Shown here piece by piece: positions 41,730-51,166 of a DNA stretch of 64,000 bases. The notes under the pieces were generated by a model, which was not told where the DNA came from, did no database searches, and worked only from the letters and a program-made list of their open reading frames with translations. Each line of letters opens with the position of its first letter. The stretch's first letter is position 1. Source of the stretch: an uncultured Caryophanales bacterium. GTDB lineage: Bacteria > Bacillota_I > Bacilli_A > RFN20 > CAG-826. The position numbers and the translations under genes are program-made. The stretch is from assembly GCA_946407815.1 (NCBI GenBank), contig CAMJPB010000001.1:248001-312000 (forward strand). The letters run 5' to 3'.

Positions 41730-42867
41730 ATTTTTTGAATGCTTTCTTAAATTTTTCAAATATTGATTCGTCTTTATCGATTGTTTTTTGGTACTCTTCC
41801 AGAAGTTTCTTTTGCTCTCTAGATAGTTTTGTAGGGGTCTTAATCTGGATGTGAAGGTATTCATCACCAGGAGTTCCCTTACGCATATCTTTGATACCGC
41901 GACCCTTAAGTCTGAGGACTTGATTTGGTTGCGTACCCGCTGGAATTTCAACTTCACAATCTCCATAAACAGTAGGAACATCTATCTTCTTACCTAAGGT
42001 AGCATCTACGAAACTAATAGGAATGTCGATATGAATGTCATTTCCATCACGTTTGAAGCTTGCATGTGGCACGATGACAATCTCTAAATATAAATCACCA
42101 TTTTCGCCACCATTAATGCCGTGTCCGCCTTTTCCGCGTAAACGAATTTGTTGTCCTTGGTTAATACCGGCTGGGATATTTACTTCAATATCACGTTTAA
42201 CGTGATTGTAGCCTTTTCCACCACAATCTGGACATTTACTTGTAATAATTTTTCCAGATCCGCCACAATCAGGACAGACTTCCTGGGTTTCCATGACACC
42301 AAAGATGCTTCTATGAGTGCCTGTTACGTATCCACGTCCGTTACAGTGTGGACATGTTTTTATATCAGAAGGCGATTTTGCGCCTGTTCCGCCACAAGTT
42401 TTACATGTTTCGTCATATTCTACTGGAACCAAAACTTTCTTGCCTAGAATCGCGTCCATAAATGGAACACGGATTCTTTGAAGAGTATCTTCACCTCTTT
42501 GCGGGCCAACGTTAGCTCTTCTAGTGCTACGACCTCCGCCAAAGAAGGAACTAAATATATCACCTAAATCAACACCACCGAAACCTTGAGAACCAAAACC
42601 GGCACCACTAAATGGATTTCCAGCACCACCTGTTGAAGCACCTTGTTCAAATGCAGCCATACCGAATTGGTCGTACATTTGACGTTTCTTTTCATCACCT
42701 AAAACGTCCCAGGCTTCTTGAACTTCTTTAAATTTTTCTTCAGCGCCAGGCTCTTTATTTATGTCTGGGTGATATTTTTTAGCAAGTTTACGATAGGCGG
42801 ATTTAATTTCATCAGTTGAAGCTGACTTATTTACGCCTAAGACTTCATAGAAATCACGTTTTGCCAT
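41728..42867 (-). CDS. dnaJ: Chaperone protein DnaJ
   Basis: 379 aa co-chaperone stimulating DnaK ATPase. J domain with H33-P-D35; Gly/Phe-rich linker about 75-115; four zinc repeats [33 protein letters not shown]-terminal substrate domains. Type I DnaJ of full length. Separated from dnaK by a hairpin-containing 76-nt gap, and has its own AAAGGAGAG. Confidence 0.97.
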   Translation of the reverse strand: MAKRDFYEVLGVNKSASTDEIKSAYRKLAKKYHPDINKEPGAEEKFKEVQEAWDVLGDEKKRQMYDQFGMAAFEQGASTGGAGNPFSGAGFGSQGFGGVDLGDIFSSFFGGGRSTRRANVGPQRGEDTLQRIRVPFMDAILGKKVLVPVEYDETCKTCGGTGAKSPSDIKTCPHCNGRGYVTGTHRSIFGVMETQEVCPDCGGSGKIITSKCPDCGGKGYNHVKRDIEVNIPAGINQGQQIRLRGKGGHGINGGENGDLYLEIVIVPHASFKRDGNDIHIDIPISFVDATLGKKIDVPTVYGDCEVEIPAGTQPNQVLRLKGRGIKDMRKGTPGDEYLHIQIKTPTKLSREQKKLLEEYQKTIDKDESIFEKFKKAFKK

Positions 42868-42893
42868 TGTTCTCTCCTTTCTTAACTATTTAA

Positions 42894-42918
42894 GCGAAGG
42901 GACATAAAGTCCCTCCGC
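42894..42918 (-). terminator. Intercistronic hairpin between dnaK and dnaJ
   Basis: On the minus strand GCGGAGGGAC-tttat-GTCCCTTCGC, with no T run after it. More likely an mRNA-stabilising or attenuating stem than a full terminator; it may set DnaK:DnaJ ratios. Confidence 0.55.
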
Positions 42919-42943
42919 CTTGGAAAAAGATGAAATGTGTTGA

Positions 42944-44764
<1,821 letters not shown>

Positions 44765-44775
44765 TTATATCCTCC

Positions 44776-45369
44776 TTAAGCATCCATTTTTGGAGCTTCT
44801 TTTTGGTTTTTGTCTTTTTCATCGTCTTTTTTGTCTGTGGAGACGACCACGATTGCAGGTCTAATTAACCTGTCATGAAGTTTATAACCTTTCGCTTTCA
44901 CTTCGAGAATGCGGTTAGGTTTTCCTTCATCAAACTTTGTTTCTAGTGCGCTCATGGAATTTGGATCAAACCCGTCGCCCACTTTTGGAGATATTTCGTT
45001 AACACCTTCGTTTTCAAGAACGCTTACCATATTTCGATAAATGAATTCAAATCCGATAAGGAAGTTCTTCATTTCTTGGCTAGTTGTTTCACAACTAAGT
45101 GCCATATGGAAGCCATCTAAGATAGGAAGTAAATTCTCAACAAAGCCCGCTGCACGGTACTTTAGAACTTCACGGTGATCTTTCTCAATTGAATCACGTA
45201 AGTTTTTCATGTCAGCATATGCTCGATAGTATTCATTTTTCCAATGCTCACAATCGGCATTTAGCTTATCAATTCTTTCTTTGAGCTTGTTTTCTTCCTT
45301 TGCCTTGGCTGCTTGATGCTTGTTGTTTTGATGCATCTCCTTTTCCTTGGCCTTGGTTTCTTGACTCAT
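44776..45369 (-). CDS. grpE: Nucleotide exchange factor GrpE
   Basis: 197 aa. N-terminal coiled coil (about 1-75, with DCEHWKNEYYRAYADMKNLRD), then VENLLPILDGFHMAL and the beta domain GYKLHDRLIRPAIVVVS. Start at 45369 is supported by AAAGGAG. The first 33 codons overlap the 3' end of hrcA in another frame, an unusually long overlap of 101 nt. Confidence 0.94.
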   Translation of the reverse strand: MSQETKAKEKEMHQNNKHQAAKAKEENKLKERIDKLNADCEHWKNEYYRAYADMKNLRDSIEKDHREVLKYRAAGFVENLLPILDGFHMALSCETTSQEMKNFLIGFEFIYRNMVSVLENEGVNEISPKVGDGFDPNSMSALETKFDEGKPNRILEVKAKGYKLHDRLIRPAIVVVSTDKKDDEKDKNQKEAPKMDA

Positions 45370-46387
45370 TATTTATCTCCTTTCTGCCAGTGGAATAACG
45401 TCTTTCTAGTTCATTAACTAGATATTCCATTGAGCTAACAACTTGGTCGTAATCCATTCTCTTAGGACCGACGATGGCGATTGAACCTTCTTTTTGTCCA
45501 GGAATCTTAACTTTAGCAGAGATAATTGAGACATCATCATCTCCGGTGGATTCTCCACCGATATGGATAGAAATTTCACTGTCTCCTTCTTCTTCAACCT
45601 CTCTAAATACTTCTGGTGAGTCGAATAATTCAATTAATTTTCTAATCTTGCTTGCATCGTCTCTAAACTCAGGTTGTTCGAATAATTCTTCTTTACCGAA
45701 TGCGCTTAAGCGGTCTTTCGCGAATCCGATGAAGGCTTCAAGCATAGCTTGGTAAATTATGTCGTGATCAATGACGTAATCACTAAGTAATGGCTTGATG
45801 GCCTTCATCTTAGGAATTAATTCCGAAATTGAGGTGCCTTTTAATCTTTCATTAAGTAATTTGACACAGCTCTCGACATCGCTTAGCGAGGTTTTTTCAT
45901 TTAAGACGAATGTTTTGTTCTCGACATAACCTTGGTCTGTAATGAATACACAAGTTGCGGATGTTTCGGAGATTGGGATTAATTGAACCGAAACGAGTTT
46001 TTCTTGTGTGGCGTTTGGCCCGAGCACAATACTTGCTAATGAAGTCATTTGTGACAAGATCTCACAAGATTCTTTAATTACGTCATCAATTGATTGGATT
46101 TTTTCGTCTAAGATGCTTTGCATCTGATATTTAAATTCATCACTGACAGAACGTTCTCTAAGATGCTCTATGTAGTATCTATAACCTTTACTAGAAGGAA
46201 CACGCCCGCTGGATGTGTGAGTCTTTTCTAAATAGCCTTCTTGCTCTAAGGAATTCATTTCTGCTCTGATTGTCGCACCGGAATAATTTAAGTCATATTC
46301 TTCAATAAGTGTGCGACTCCCAACAGGTTCTGCTGTCTTGATGAAGTGTTCAACAATCAACTTAAGAACTCGTTCTCTACGATTCAT
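45269..46387 (-). CDS. hrcA: Heat-inducible transcription repressor HrcA
   Basis: 372 aa repressor of CIRCE operators. N-terminal winged helix RERVLKLIVEHFIKTAEPVGSRTL, DNA-contact region YSGATIRAEMNSLEQEGYL, then the GAF-like core and GPKRMDYDQVVSSMEYL near the C-terminus. HrcA is usually about 340 aa; after LERRY this one has an extra 40-residue Gln/Lys/Ser-rich tail that runs through the grpE ribosome binding site and start. First gene of hrcA-grpE-dnaK-dnaJ. Ribosome binding site AAAGGAG. Confidence 0.95.
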   Translation of the reverse strand: MNRRERVLKLIVEHFIKTAEPVGSRTLIEEYDLNYSGATIRAEMNSLEQEGYLEKTHTSSGRVPSSKGYRYYIEHLRERSVSDEFKYQMQSILDEKIQSIDDVIKESCEILSQMTSLASIVLGPNATQEKLVSVQLIPISETSATCVFITDQGYVENKTFVLNEKTSLSDVESCVKLLNERLKGTSISELIPKMKAIKPLLSDYVIDHDIIYQAMLEAFIGFAKDRLSAFGKEELFEQPEFRDDASKIRKLIELFDSPEVFREVEEEGDSEISIHIGGESTGDDDVSIISAKVKIPGQKEGSIAIVGPKRMDYDQVVSSMEYLVNELERRYSTGRKEINNESRNQGQGKGDASKQQASSSQGKGRKQAQRKN

Positions 46388-46405
46388 ATCCTATCTCCTT
46401 TCCGT

Positions 46406-46432
46406 TTGGCACTCTTTTCGCTGGAGTGCTAA
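46406..46432. promoter_or_regulatory. CIRCE operator 1
   Basis: TTGGCACTC-N9-GAGTGCTAA, one mismatch to the CIRCE consensus, between the -10 box and the hrcA start. HrcA bound here would block elongation or initiation. Confidence 0.95.
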
Positions 46433-46439
46433 CACCATT

Positions 46440-46467
46440 ATTATATAGAGAAGATTGGCACTTGCAA
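46440..46467 (-). promoter_or_regulatory. hrcA operon promoter
   Basis: TTGCAA (46462-46467), 16 nt, TATAAT (46440-46445) on the minus strand. The -35 box lies inside CIRCE 2. Confidence 0.8.
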
Positions 46468-46481
46468 GCGTAAAGTGCTAA
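46455..46481. promoter_or_regulatory. CIRCE operator 2 (imperfect)
   Basis: TTGGCACTT-N9-AAGTGCTAA: fully self-complementary apart from one G-U-type position, overlapping the -35 box. Confidence 0.85.
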
Positions 46482-46493
46482 ATTATTCAAAAT

Positions 46494-46518
46494 ATAAAAA
46501 ATACCTACTTTGTAGGTA
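46494..46518 (-). terminator. Terminator after hemW
   Basis: On the minus strand TACCTAC-aaa-GTAGGTA followed by TTTTTT. Confidence 0.85.
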
Positions 46519-46522
46519 AAAT

Positions 46523-46549
46523 TTAGCAGTTTTTACGAGCGAGTGCTAA
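46523..46549. promoter_or_regulatory. CIRCE-like element 3
   Basis: TTAGCAGTT-N9-GAGTGCTAA: the right half is perfect, the left half has two mismatches. It lies between the hemW stop and the hemW terminator, upstream of the hrcA promoter. Confidence 0.65.
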
Positions 46550-47644
46550 TTAGAGCAATTTAAGAAGGACAAAATCCATCAAAATGAGTCCTTCATCGTT
46601 TAGCTTTATTCGTTTGTTTGAGAAGTCAAAATATTTTTTTAGGTCAAAATTTCTAATTTTGTCTTTATATCTCTCTTCAAAATCACATCCGAATTGAGAT
46701 TTATATTTTGCTTTTTCGAACCCATTTTCTAATCTTAAATTCGTGATTAGGAAATATTCTTCGAGCTCTTTTTCCGTAATATTTTCTGTCGAGTCAATAA
46801 AATTGCCTTTTAAATATTCTGGCAGTGATTTAGTATTCTCGTAACGTACATCGTTCTCGTATCCAGATGCACCTAGACCACATCCAAAATATTCTTCGTT
46901 ATGCCAATAAGTGAGGTTGTGACGCGAATATTTTCCATTTCTTGCAAAGTTCGATATTTCATATCGCTCGTATCCGTGATCTCTAAGGAAAGAAACGATA
47001 AATTCATAAAATTTCCTGGAGTCTTCTTCGTTTTGGCTCTTATATCCTTCTTTGAAGAACATGGATCCTTTTTCAACAATGAGTGAATATATCGAAACAT
47101 GATCAACATCAAGTTTAATGAATTCTTCTAAATCTATTTTTAGGTCATTTAAGGACTGGTTCTTAAAGCCGTAAATAAAATCAACATTAATGTTGTTAAA
47201 GCCGTTAGATTTGGCTATTTTTATGATTTTTTGGGCATCCTCGAATGTGTGACAACGTCCAATTTCTTTCAAAAGGGCGTTACAAGTTGATTGAACGCCG
47301 ATGGAAAGACGGGTTACACCGCATCTTTTCATAATATCAAGTTTTGCTTCAGTTAGATTTTCAACGTTCGCTTCGACTGTAAACTCGTAATCTTTATCTA
47401 GATATTTCGCTGCGAAAGATAAGATTCTTTCAAAACCTTCATCACTTAAAACGGTTGGAGTCCCACCACCAAAGTATAATGTACTAACTTTGTTAGTAAC
47501 TTTAGAAGATATTTCTTTTTCTAAAGCATCCAGGTAAGGTTTTTCAAATCTTTTAAAATAAAAAAGTTTTGTGAAATCGCAATATTTGCAGATATGCTCA
47601 CAAAACGGTATGTGTATGTATAAAGACTTTGGATTATTCGCCAT
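46550..47644 (-). CDS. hemW: Radical-SAM coproporphyrinogen oxidase-like protein HemW
   Basis: 364 aa. Radical-SAM cysteines C15, C19, C22 in HIPFCEHICKYCDF; TLYFGGGTPTVLS, TVEANVENLT, RLSIGVQST, YGFKNQS. The motif spacing is that of HemW, a heme-binding chaperone, not HemN: the fourth residue after the cluster is Phe (CDF) and the extra cysteine of HemN is missing. In B. subtilis hemW lies between lepA and hrcA, as here. No heme biosynthesis gene is in the window. Overlaps the upstream small gene by 11 nt. Confidence 0.88.
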   Translation of the reverse strand: MANNPKSLYIHIPFCEHICKYCDFTKLFYFKRFEKPYLDALEKEISSKVTNKVSTLYFGGGTPTVLSDEGFERILSFAAKYLDKDYEFTVEANVENLTEAKLDIMKRCGVTRLSIGVQSTCNALLKEIGRCHTFEDAQKIIKIAKSNGFNNINVDFIYGFKNQSLNDLKIDLEEFIKLDVDHVSIYSLIVEKGSMFFKEGYKSQNEEDSRKFYEFIVSFLRDHGYERYEISNFARNGKYSRHNLTYWHNEEYFGCGLGASGYENDVRYENTKSLPEYLKGNFIDSTENITEKELEEYFLITNLRLENGFEKAKYKSQFGCDFEERYKDKIRNFDLKKYFDFSNKRIKLNDEGLILMDFVLLKLL

Positions 47645-47876
47645 CTTTTTTAGAGGCTTCGTTCATTTGCTTTTGAATTTCTTCGTCTTCAATTGGAACA
47701 AGAACTCTATCAAGTTCTTCTTTAATTGCATCTTCTTCTTTAATCTCTGGTTTATCAATTTGAAGAGGTTTAACAAATCTCTTTACAAGAATAACACCTA
47801 AAACGATTAAACCGAAAAAGGCGACTAAGATAATGACAATAAGAAATGGAGGGAAATCTGTAGCTAAAATTTTCAT
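47634..47876 (-). CDS. Small single-pass membrane protein of unknown function
   Basis: 80 aa: residues 1-9 outside, one strongly hydrophobic segment about 10-32 (FLIVIILVAFFGLIVLGVILV), then a basic KRFVK stop-transfer and a highly charged cytoplasmic tail rich in Glu/Asp/Lys. Not recognised. Lies between the Fic-like gene and hemW with a 10-nt gap and an 11-nt overlap, so certainly in the same operon. Confidence 0.7.
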   Translation of the reverse strand: MKILATDFPPFLIVIILVAFFGLIVLGVILVKRFVKPLQIDKPEIKEEDAIKEELDRVLVPIEDEEIQKQMNEASKKDGE

Positions 47877-47886
47877 ATCAAATATA

Positions 47887-49263
47887 TTACTCCTTGTTTA
47901 TAGGTGTGTAAACAAACTTATTTTTAATTTTTTCCTGTCTATAATAACCACGTTCTGCAAGCAGAACCATTGCTGTTCTAGCAGTCTCATAAACGACTCT
48001 TTCAGCTTTCATGTATTGCTGTAATGTGTAGTACTTGCCTATGGCACAGTGACGAACATAGAAGTCAGCCATTCCTTTTTTGAGGTATGGATCTGCTTCA
48101 AGAAGGGCTTTAATTTTGGCCTTAATCTCTTTCTCAGTGTACTGAGTCTCATCTTTTGGAGCATTAGCTTCGATACGAGCTTGAATTTGCGCTTTTGTCT
48201 CGACTTTCTTAACTTCAACATGAGGTTTTTCAACTTTAAAGCCAAATTCTTTTTGAATTTTCTTCTCATCAGTCCCAATCTTAACTTCGTTATCAAGATA
48301 AGTGGAGTGAACTTCAACGATTCGATTAATAGCAACATTAAATGCCATATTAATGAGGTCTGAGCCTCTCAAAAATGCGTATGTGAAGTCGTGAGTTCTA
48401 TTAACTTCTTTAGAAACTTCAAAAAAGAACTCGTTATCATTTAAGAAAATTTCCAATGGGACATAGACGCTTGATGTGTCAATGCTTGTGGAAGAAAGGA
48501 CTCTCTTTGCAAGCAAAGATGCGAGCTCTACGTTATAGATTTCGAATGGCTTAACATAATTAAACATGAAGAAGATTGCGCTAATTCGAGAAACTAATGA
48601 AACGCTTTGGTTGTTAATATATTCAATCAAGGTCTGCATTGAATCATCTATAAGATGAGCAGGAATTCCTTGGTCATAAGCTTTATCGATTAAGACCTTT
48701 GAGGAGGCTGTTTCGTTATCACTTTCTCTATAGAAACAGGTTAATTCTTCTTCTCCACGAAGTATTGCATAGTTCTTAGCTAAGAAACTATCATCAATTG
48801 AACCAAATGCAGAAGATTTCAACGCTTCTAAAGCCTCAAAATATCTCACCAATACGAAGTATTGATAATCGACTTGTTTTCTTTCAATAATATTGGTTAA
48901 AGTAATTTCAGAAACATCAATTTTGTTCAATCTGGCAACCGCTCTTAAAGAGGTCTTTAGCATGTCGCGTGTAAATGTATAATGAGCGATAGAACCTTTA
49001 GTTAACTTAGTTGTTCCACCAACAAACTTTGTAATTAAGTTATTGGTTTCCAAGTTCTTTGCCTGGATAGATTCGATGAACGCTAAATAATATTTAGAAT
49101 ATGATGCATCGTACAAAGGAAGCTCAATAGCGAACTTTCTTCTAAACTCAATGATCTCTCTCCAGAAAGGCTCAATTAAGTTTGTTCCAAGTGCTTTTGC
49201 GAGCTCAGCTTTTGTACAATATTTTTCAACTGTATATTTTTGATTTAAACCGCTTGCTGCCAT
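47887..49263 (-). CDS. Fic-fold protein with degenerate active site
   Basis: 458 aa. The stretch about 160-255 follows the Fic (AMPylase) family layout: a FYRESDN segment like the family FRxS region, a helix IDDSMQTLIEYIN like the LMxxLLxWLN helix, then ISAIFFMFNYVKPFEIYNVELASLLAKRVL in the place of AAxxHxxFxxIHPFxDGNGRxxRLL. The catalytic histidine is Lys238; only Pro239, Phe240 and Asn244 remain of HPFxxGNGR, so AMPylation is unlikely. A lysine/glutamate-rich linker (about 330-385) leads to a C-terminal winged-helix-like region. Promoter and ribosome binding site AGAGGAAT are clear. Function not known. Confidence 0.6.
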   Translation of the reverse strand: MAASGLNQKYTVEKYCTKAELAKALGTNLIEPFWREIIEFRRKFAIELPLYDASYSKYYLAFIESIQAKNLETNNLITKFVGGTTKLTKGSIAHYTFTRDMLKTSLRAVARLNKIDVSEITLTNIIERKQVDYQYFVLVRYFEALEALKSSAFGSIDDSFLAKNYAILRGEEELTCFYRESDNETASSKVLIDKAYDQGIPAHLIDDSMQTLIEYINNQSVSLVSRISAIFFMFNYVKPFEIYNVELASLLAKRVLSSTSIDTSSVYVPLEIFLNDNEFFFEVSKEVNRTHDFTYAFLRGSDLINMAFNVAINRIVEVHSTYLDNEVKIGTDEKKIQKEFGFKVEKPHVEVKKVETKAQIQARIEANAPKDETQYTEKEIKAKIKALLEADPYLKKGMADFYVRHCAIGKYYTLQQYMKAERVVYETARTAMVLLAERGYYRQEKIKNKFVYTPINKE

Positions 49264-49284
49264 AAATTAATTCCTCTTAGCACA

Positions 49285-49313
49285 ATTATATAAAAGGAAT
49301 AAACTTATTTCAA
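49285..49313 (-). promoter_or_regulatory. Promoter of the Fic-like gene, small membrane protein and hemW
   Basis: TTGAAA (49308-49313), exactly 17 nt, TATAAT (49285-49290) on the minus strand, directly after the TTAGTAG repeat. Confidence 0.8.
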
Positions 49314-49318
49314 TAAGA

Positions 49319-49348
49319 AACTACTAAATTTCTACTAAAAAACTACTA
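49319..49348 (-). repeat. TTAGTAG repeat, site D (3 copies)
   Basis: On the minus strand TAGTAG occurs three times with exact 11-bp spacing (AATAGTAG, TTTTTTAGTAG, AAATTTAGTAG). The first TAG is the lepA stop codon. Units are less uniform than at site A. Confidence 0.85.
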
Positions 49349-51154
49349 TTCCTCATCAATTGAGAGGACTGTCATGAAGGCTTCTTGTGGTACTTCAACA
49401 GAGCCAATTGCCTTCATTCTCTTCTTGCCTTCTTTTTGTTTTTCTAAGAGTTTACGTTTACGAGTAATATCTCCACCATAACACTTAGCCAAAACATCCT
49501 TACGAACGGCCTTAATATCGGCTCTTGCAATGATTTTGCCATTTATGGCAGCCTGAACAGGGACTTCAAATTGTTGCCTTGGAATAATCTCTTTGAGCTT
49601 ACGAACAACAACACTTCCACGTTCGTATGCACTGCCTTTGTGCACGATTGTAGACAAGGCGTCGATAACTTCTCCATTAAGGAGAATGTCCATCTTAGAT
49701 AAGTTTCCAGCCTTATAATCGCTGTATTCATAATCTAACGAGGCATAACCTTTTGTGAATGATTTAAGTTTATCAAAGAAATTGTAAACAATTTCTGCTA
49801 ATGGTAATTCATATGTGGCGACCATTCTGGTATCGTCAAAATATTGTAAATCAATATAAATACCACGACGTTTTTGACATAGATCCATAACTGCCCCTAC
49901 GTACTCTTTTGGGGTCATAATTGAAGCTTTAACGTATGGTTCTTGAATTTCTTTAACTACAGTTAAATCAGGTAGTTTTGACGGGTTATCAAGTTCCATC
50001 ATTCCGCCATCTGTCGTATAAATACGATAAATAACACTAGGTGCGGTTAGGATTAAATCAAGATTATATTCTCTTTCTAAACGTTCTTGGACTACGTCCA
50101 TATGAAGCAAACCTAAAAAGCCACATCTAAAACCAAAACCTAAGGCTTGTGATGTTTCAGCTTCGAAAGTTAATGAGGCGTCATTTAATGTTAGTTTCTC
50201 TAAAGCATCCTTCAAATCTAAGAATTTCTTAGAGTCTACAGGGTAAAGACCACAATATACCATTGGATTCATCTTTCTATAACCAGGTAGCGCTTCTTTT
50301 GCAAGGTTTGTTACTAATGTAACAGTTTCACCTGGATGAACGTCTCTAATGTCCTTAATTTGAGCTGCTAAGTAGCCAACTTCACCGCTACAAAGTTCAT
50401 CAACTTTAATCTCTTTTGGAGTTCTAATTCCAACTTCGATTACTTCGTATTCTTTGTTTGCGGCCATTAATCTAATCTTGTCACCAACTTTAACTTTGCC
50501 TTCTTTAACTCTGATTAAAATGACAACACCACGGTATGAATCATAATATGAGTCGAAGATTAAAGCCTTAAGTGGAGCATTATCATCTCCTTTAGGAGAT
50601 GGAATATAGTTTACAACAGCCTCTAAAACATCAGCAACCCCTTCACCTGTTTTTGCAGAGACTAAACATGCGTTATCTGCAGGAATGCCGATACGATTCT
50701 CGATTTCTTCCTTAGCCATATCAGGCATTGCGGAAGGCAAATCAATTTTATTGATTACCGGAACAATTTCGAGATTATTATCAACTGCCAAGTAGACATT
50801 TGCCAATGTTTGAGCCTCAACACCTTGGGTTGCATCTACGACTAAAAGACAGCCTTCGCATGCCGCTAATGATCTACTTACTTCGTAAGAGAAGTCAACA
50901 TGCCCCGGAGTATCGATTAAATTAAACAAATAATCCTCACCGTTTTTAGCGTGGTACTTAATAGTGACTGCATTAAGTTTAATAGTAATTCCTCTTTCTC
51001 TTTCAAGATCCATTGAATCGAGAAATTGGTCTTTCATTTCTCTTTGAGAAACAGTTTCAGTTAACTCTAAAATTCTATCGGCCAAAGTTGATTTACCATG
51101 GTCAATATGGGCAATTATTGAGAAATTTCTGATATGTTTCTTGTCGTAAGCCAT
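49346..51154 (-). CDS. lepA: Elongation factor 4 (LepA)
   Basis: 602 aa translational GTPase involved in ribosome biogenesis or back-translocation. G1 [15 protein letters not shown]2 [10 protein letters not shown]3 DTPGHVDF, G4 NKIDLPSA; then domains II, III, V-like ([19 protein letters not shown]), and the LepA-specific C-terminal domain ([26 protein letters not shown]). Full length. Starts 12 nt after the helicase gene. Confidence 0.97.
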   Translation of the reverse strand: MAYDKKHIRNFSIIAHIDHGKSTLADRILELTETVSQREMKDQFLDSMDLERERGITIKLNAVTIKYHAKNGEDYLFNLIDTPGHVDFSYEVSRSLAACEGCLLVVDATQGVEAQTLANVYLAVDNNLEIVPVINKIDLPSAMPDMAKEEIENRIGIPADNACLVSAKTGEGVADVLEAVVNYIPSPKGDDNAPLKALIFDSYYDSYRGVVILIRVKEGKVKVGDKIRLMAANKEYEVIEVGIRTPKEIKVDELCSGEVGYLAAQIKDIRDVHPGETVTLVTNLAKEALPGYRKMNPMVYCGLYPVDSKKFLDLKDALEKLTLNDASLTFEAETSQALGFGFRCGFLGLLHMDVVQERLEREYNLDLILTAPSVIYRIYTTDGGMMELDNPSKLPDLTVVKEIQEPYVKASIMTPKEYVGAVMDLCQKRRGIYIDLQYFDDTRMVATYELPLAEIVYNFFDKLKSFTKGYASLDYEYSDYKAGNLSKMDILLNGEVIDALSTIVHKGSAYERGSVVVRKLKEIIPRQQFEVPVQAAINGKIIARADIKAVRKDVLAKCYGGDITRKRKLLEKQKEGKKRMKAIGSVEVPQEAFMTVLSIDEE

Positions 51155-51166
51155 ATGCTCAATATT

